Positions 63,423-64,000 of a stretch of 64,000 nt of DNA are shown piece after piece. The notes beneath the pieces were generated by a model that worked only from the letters and a program-made list of their open reading frames with translations, made no database searches and was not told where the DNA came from. The DNA lies in NCBI RefSeq assembly GCF_023534745.1, contig NZ_JAMHJQ010000013.1, positions 62,001 to 126,000 of the forward strand, read 5' to 3'. The position numbers and the translations under genes were made by a program. Within the stretch, counting starts at the first letter, position 1; the number at the start of each line of letters is the position of its first letter. This DNA comes from Streptomyces sp. 35G-GA-8 (GTDB lineage Bacteria > Actinomycetota > Actinomycetes > Streptomycetales > Streptomycetaceae).

Positions 63423-63998
63423 TCAGGCTACCGGAGACCGCAGTGGATCGAAGCGATCCCAATCGAGCGCCCAGAACGCATCAGACCCGCTTCGGCGGAC
63501 AAAATCCCGCTCAGAGGCGTAGATAGGATAAGCGCCATTTATGATCACAGATTCACTGCCGATCTCCCCATTTTCGGCGAGCCCGAGACGGACCGAATCG
63601 AAACTCAATACATCCGGCGGTCCGGCAATGATAATGCTGTTCATGGGCGAGCCCTCAACAAACCCCCTGGAGTGCCCAATAACCTGACCATAACGGAAAG
63701 GACACATACCCCACAGCGCACTGACCATTCGAGCGGGAATCATAGCCCATTCAATGTCACCGGAGCGCATCGAAATGCAGAGCTCCCGCCCGGCTGACTG
63801 CACATCCCCCACGGAGAGCCCATAAGTAAATCCAGTCACGTATCCCGCCGCAGGGACATCGGTATATGTGGCAGCGAATACCACACCAACCCCCTCCCTC
63901 TGCGGCGGGATCTCATGAAGAGTGCCGCGTGCACCCATCAGGGAATCCAGCCTCTCCAGATAGCGCTCCATCCTGCCGCCACTGTAAAGGTCGTTCAT
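63423..63998 (-). CDS. Suppressor-of-fused (SUFU) domain-like protein
   Basis: The frame begins at ATG 63996-63998, two bases from the window edge, so an earlier start cannot be excluded. The 191 residues include VVFAATYTDVPAAGYVTGFTYGLS, ELCISMRSGD, and the late GAYPIYASERDFVRRSGSDAFW and DWDRFDPLRSPV. This pattern resembles bacterial SUFU-domain proteins, many of which are immunity proteins for polymorphic toxins. The codon use is less GC-biased than in nearby core genes, in keeping with an accessory gene. A toxin partner, if any, would lie beyond the window. Family assignment is moderate. Confidence 0.65.
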   Translation of the reverse strand: MNDLYSGGRMERYLERLDSLMGARGTLHEIPPQREGVGVVFAATYTDVPAAGYVTGFTYGLSVGDVQSAGRELCISMRSGDIEWAMIPARMVSALWGMCPFRYGQVIGHSRGFVEGSPMNSIIIAGPPDVLSFDSVRLGLAENGEIGSESVIINGAYPIYASERDFVRRSGSDAFWALDWDRFDPLRSPVA

Positions 63999-64000
63999 TT

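Overview
The window is chromosomal DNA from a Streptomyces-type actinomycete. GC is very high, third codon positions are strongly GC-biased, many starts are GTG or TTG, genes are often coupled by 4-base ATGA or GTGA overlaps, and several products (conserved DUFs, roadblock proteins, XRE/DUF397 pair, Rpf/LysM proteins) are typical of the genus. A leucine tRNA with anticodon UAA, the bldA tRNA, lies at 33172-33254 on the minus strand. From memory, not checked, the core order (hut genes, cystathionine beta-synthase, thiolase, bldA, ndh, ppx, DUF501, divIC, eno, rpfA, P450, mazG, SurA-like lipoprotein) resembles the S. coelicolor SCO307x-SCO310x region.

Layout. 1-4155: minus-strand glycan cluster (membrane protein, polysaccharide deacetylase, GT2, BioF2-type acetyltransferase). 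4339-7742: P450, a DUF6415-like gene coupled to a 30-residue membrane peptide, and a divergent TPR-type regulator. 7815-13412: coupled hutU-M20 amidohydrolase-hutF-hutI operon, with a divergent PLP fold-III enzyme. 15309-17459: three roadblock/LC7 proteins and a DUF4388-like protein. 18178-19069: long inverted-repeat element A. 19113-25318: RpiR regulator, an aromatic amino acid lyase homologue lacking the normal Ala-Ser-Gly cofactor triad, and a divergent four-gene OpuC-type quaternary amine ABC transporter. 25401-32942: conserved core genes. 33172-37326: bldA and a MacB/FtsX-type transporter. 37430-43605: phospholipase D-like protein, CFA synthase-like methyltransferase, type II NADH dehydrogenase, trypsin-like protease. 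43739-44619: element B. 44627-48131: TTA-rich two-component system plus ABC-2 exporter. 48754-49843: element C. 49908-52345: small-protein operon, XRE/DUF397 pair and Phd/RelE module. 52380-63108: ppx, divIC, eno, c-di-AMP riboswitch-rpfA, a second Rpf, P450 with an inverted P450 tail remnant, ricin lectin, mazG, SurA-like lipoprotein. 63275-63998: a small ORF and a SUFU-like protein.

How genes work together. The hut operon takes urocanate through imidazolonepropionate and formiminoglutamate to formylglutamate; neither a canonical hutH nor hutG is present. The lyase/transporter block 8 kb away shares an 11-base motif with the hutU promoter. This suggests a co-regulated route in which a histidine betaine (hercynine or ergothioneine-like) is imported, loses trimethylamine and enters the hut pathway. 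That is inference. Independently, bldA sits among genes with in-frame TTA codons: acetyltransferase, first roadblock gene, DUF4388-like gene, response regulator, histidine kinase and exporter ATPase. These would be translated only when bldA is active. Three related 0.9-1.1 kb palindromic non-coding elements interrupt the gene order.
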